Below are positions 62,017-64,000 of a DNA stretch of 64,000 bases, one piece after another. Position numbers and translations under genes: made by a program. Within the stretch, counting starts at the first letter, position 1. Every line of letters starts with the position of its first letter. This DNA is from Sphingomonas sanxanigenens DSM 19645 = NX02. Lineage in GTDB: Bacteria; Pseudomonadota; Alphaproteobacteria; Sphingomonadales; Sphingomonadaceae. The stretch spans positions 1,544,520 through 1,608,519 of the forward strand of contig NZ_CP006644.1 in NCBI RefSeq assembly GCF_000512205.2, written 5' to 3'. A model generated the notes under the pieces. It was given only the letters and a program-made list of their open reading frames with translations. It searched no databases and had not been told where the DNA came from.

Positions 62017-62889
62017 ATGGATGTCGTTGGGGTGATTGGCGCCGGCCAGATGGGCTCGGGCATTGCGCAGGTGGCCGCTCAGGCCGGCATCAAGGTGCTG
62101 CTCGCGGACATCTCGCTGGACATCGCCAACAAGGGCAAGGCCGGCATCGTCAAGATGCTCGACCGCGCGGTCGATAAGGGCAAGCTGGAGGGCAGCGCAC
62201 GCGACGCCGCCGCTTCCGCGATCGAGCCGGTCGGCGATCTCGATGCGCTGGCAGGCGCCAAGCTGGTGATCGAGGCCGCGACCGAGCGCGAGGACCTCAA
62301 GCGCACGATCTTCGGCAATGTCGGCAAGCTGCTCGGCCCGGATGCGGTGCTGGCGACCAACACCTCGTCGATTTCGATCACCCGGCTTGCGCAGGCGGCG
62401 CCTGATCCGGCGCGCTTCATCGGCCTGCATTTCTTCAACCCGGTGCCGCTGATGCCGTTGCTGGAGATCATCCGCGGCCTCGGCACCGCCGATACCACGG
62501 TCGCCGTCGCCGAGGCGTTCGGCAAGAAAGTGGGCAAGACGACGATCATCGCCGCGGACAGCCCCGGCTTCGTCGTCAACCGCATCCTGCTGCCGTTGAT
62601 CAACGAAGCCTGCTTCGCCGTGGGCGAGCGACTGGCCTCGATCCCGGACATCGATGCCGGCGTGAAGCTGGGGCTGGGGCACCCGATGGGCCCGCTGACC
62701 CTGGCCGACCTGATCGGGCTCGACACGGTGCTGGAAATCCTGCGCGTGTTCCAGGCGGACTTCGGCGACCCCAAATATCGGCCCGCGCCGATCCTGATGA
62801 AGCTGGTCGAGGCCGGCTGGCTCGGGCGCAAGAGCAAGCGGGGTTTCTACGATTATTCGGGCGCGGAGCCGGTGCCTTCGCTGAGCTAG
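62017..62889 (+). CDS. 3-hydroxybutyryl-CoA dehydrogenase (3-hydroxyacyl-CoA dehydrogenase family)
   Basis: 290 residues, the normal size. NAD site [23 protein letters not shown]; catalytic His in [21 protein letters not shown] and [13 protein letters not shown] complete the signature. It oxidises 3-hydroxyacyl-CoA to 3-ketoacyl-CoA. ATG 62017 after AAGGGAGA. With the SDRs around it, it points to side-chain or ring-fragment beta-oxidation; a role in polyhydroxybutyrate or butyrate metabolism is the alternative. It overlaps the convergent SDR by 4 bp. Confidence 0.93.
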   Translation: MDVVGVIGAGQMGSGIAQVAAQAGIKVLLADISLDIANKGKAGIVKMLDRAVDKGKLEGSARDAAASAIEPVGDLDALAGAKLVIEAATEREDLKRTIFGNVGKLLGPDAVLATNTSSISITRLAQAAPDPARFIGLHFFNPVPLMPLLEIIRGLGTADTTVAVAEAFGKKVGKTTIIAADSPGFVVNRILLPLINEACFAVGERLASIPDIDAGVKLGLGHPMGPLTLADLIGLDTVLEILRVFQADFGDPKYRPAPILMKLVEAGWLGRKSKRGFYDYSGAEPVPSLS

Positions 62890-63644
62890 GGTCTCAGCGA
62901 GGCGCCGCCGTCGACCGCGATCACCTGGCCGTTGATCCATTCGCCGTCGGGCGAGAAGAGCATGGCCACCATCGCCGCGATGTCCTCGCTTTCGCCCAGC
63001 CGCCAGTGGCGGTGGGCGGCGAGCACCCGGTCCTGGAATTCCTGCGGCATCGACTGCTTGATCTGTGCGGTCAGCACCATGCCCGGCGCAATAGCATTGG
63101 CGCGGACGCCTTCCTTGCCCCAGCGGCTGGCGATGTGGCGGACCAGCGCGTTCACCGCCGCCTTGGTCATCGCATAGGCGACGCGCTCGGGCTCGCCCAT
63201 GTGCGCCGCCGAAGAGGAGGTGACGACGAAGGCGCCGCGATTGGCGACGAGGTGCGGCAAGGCGTGGCGCGCGCAACTGAGCGTGCCGCGCATATTGACC
63301 GCGACGGTGGCGTCGAACGTGTCGAGCGACAGCGTCATCGCATCGCCATCCTCGCGGATCGCGCGCATGTTAGCGGCGTTGGCGTGCATGAAATCGAGCC
63401 GGCCGAACCGATCGACCGCAGCGGCGACCAGCCCCGCCACCGCATCGTCGTCGGCGGCATCATAGGCCATGCCCGCGCACGGGCTGCCGGTTGTCTCGAT
63501 GGCGGCGGCAGCCGTCACGGCCGAGGCGCCATCGAGGTCGCCCAGCATCACTGCGCAACCTTCGGCGGCCAGCCGCTCCGCGGTCGCAGTGCCGATGCCG
63601 CCGGCACCGGCGACGACGGCGACCTTGCCCTCCAGCCGACGCAT
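62886..63644 (-). CDS. Short-chain dehydrogenase/reductase
   Basis: 252 residues from ATG 63644, which overlaps the stop of the upstream SDR (TGATG); ATG 63653 is the alternative. [11 protein letters not shown] nucleotide loop, catalytic Ser in [14 protein letters not shown], and a C-terminal [11 protein letters not shown] typical of classical NAD(P) SDRs. The structural NNAG reads NAAN, a mild deviation. Coupled to the next SDR on the same strand. Confidence 0.9.
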   Translation of the reverse strand: MRRLEGKVAVVAGAGGIGTATAERLAAEGCAVMLGDLDGASAVTAAAAIETTGSPCAGMAYDAADDDAVAGLVAAAVDRFGRLDFMHANAANMRAIREDGDAMTLSLDTFDATVAVNMRGTLSCARHALPHLVANRGAFVVTSSSAAHMGEPERVAYAMTKAAVNALVRHIASRWGKEGVRANAIAPGMVLTAQIKQSMPQEFQDRVLAAHRHWRLGESEDIAAMVAMLFSPDGEWINGQVIAVDGGASLRP

Positions 63645-64000
63645 CAGGCCCATTCCGCCAGTGCGACGATGCCGGGGTGCGACAGCGCGGGCGGCTCGGC
63701 GGGCGCCAGCGTTTCGCGCGCGTCGAGCGAGCGCACGGTCAGCTCATGATCGTGCGGCCATTGCATCGAATAGGCGATGCGGCCGGTGCGCGTGGCCGCG
63801 GGCAGATGGCACATGGCGAGCACCGTCTCGGCGAGATAGGCGACATCCTCGGTCGGATAGCCCTCCGGGATCAGCTGCGCCGCCCCCGGCGTGCGGATCG
63901 CGGTTGACGGCGCGACCACGTTGACGGCGATATTGGCGTCGACCAGTTCGGCGGCGAGGCCCTGGCTGAAGCGGTTGAGCGCCGCCTTGACTGCCGCATA
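63644..64000 (-). CDS. Short-chain dehydrogenase/reductase, C-terminal part (5' end outside window)
   Basis: The last 118 codons of an SDR. The visible part begins exactly at the catalytic YAAVK, followed by NRFSQGLAAELVDANIAVNVVAPS, the usual post-catalytic strand. A longer C-terminal tail than normal (VRSLDARETLAPAEPP) follows. Stop TGA 63644-63646 overlaps the start of the next SDR, so the two are one operon. Substrate not visible. Confidence 0.85.
   Translation of the reverse strand, partial: YAAVKAALNRFSQGLAAELVDANIAVNVVAPSTAIRTPGAAQLIPEGYPTEDVAYLAETVLAMCHLPAATRTGRIAYSMQWPHDHELTVRSLDARETLAPAEPPALSHPGIVALAEWA

Noticed and set aside
1-64000. Prophage, insertion sequences, CRISPR arrays, tRNA or rRNA genes
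   Set aside because: Looked for integrase/transposase motifs, regularly spaced direct repeats and RNA-gene signatures; none seen.

Overview
The window is high-GC, gene-dense alphaproteobacterial DNA and most resembles a free-living member of the Sphingomonadaceae. The family is inferred from gene content: four TonB-dependent receptor loci, two FecI/FecR surface-signalling systems, many short-chain dehydrogenases, NTF2/SnoaL-fold proteins and amidohydrolases, and a GTP-type PEP carboxykinase. No transposase, integrase, phage gene, rRNA, tRNA or CRISPR array was seen, so it reads as a catabolic chromosomal (or megaplasmid) region.

Layout. 1-2063: a GH43 glycosidase (cut by the window edge) diverges from a LacI repressor, with a LacI-type operator between them. 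2232-4282: an OmpH-like periplasmic protein, a small secreted protein and an exonuclease-BRCT fusion. 4286-11854 (minus strand): ECF sigma, FecR anti-sigma, TonB receptor (its STN signalling domain split off by an apparent frameshift), S1/P1 nuclease and PhoD. This looks like a surface-signalled unit for scavenging phosphorus from nucleic acids or phosphodiesters. 12150-15300: pckG diverges from a LysR regulator with two HTH domains. 15362-17173: a divergent SDR/LysR pair. 17220-22841: a 3-ketosteroid-dehydrogenase-like flavoprotein, a GGDEF-EAL protein, an NTF2-like protein and an old-yellow-enzyme homologue. 23042-30621 (minus strand): a second FecI/FecR/STN-TonB receptor set and a large autotransporter with about 17 passenger repeats, whose leader holds a long inverted repeat and an 8-G run.

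31003-32670 is an orphan membrane histidine kinase. 33122-44905 looks like a peptide or N-acyl-amino-acid utilisation locus: XRE-cupin regulator, TPR/2OG-Fe(II) oxygenase, TonB receptor, M14 carboxypeptidase, M20 amidohydrolase, threonine ammonia-lyase and a 58-residue membrane peptide. A 117-bp palindromic REP-like element lies inside it.

44857-64000 is a catabolic cluster. It contains two tandem D-aminoacylase-like hydrolases, a TonB receptor, an MFS carrier and an amidohydrolase-2 enzyme, then a LysR regulator followed by a tightly overlapping Rieske oxygenase / acetoacetate-decarboxylase-like / SDR / MFS operon. A Coq4-motif protein, another NTF2-like protein, a 3-hydroxyacyl-CoA dehydrogenase and three more SDRs complete it. 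Together with the KstD-like flavoprotein and the KshA-like Rieske enzyme it suggests uptake, deconjugation, oxygenation and beta-oxidation of a steroid- or terpenoid-like substrate. That substrate is an inference, not something the sequence states.
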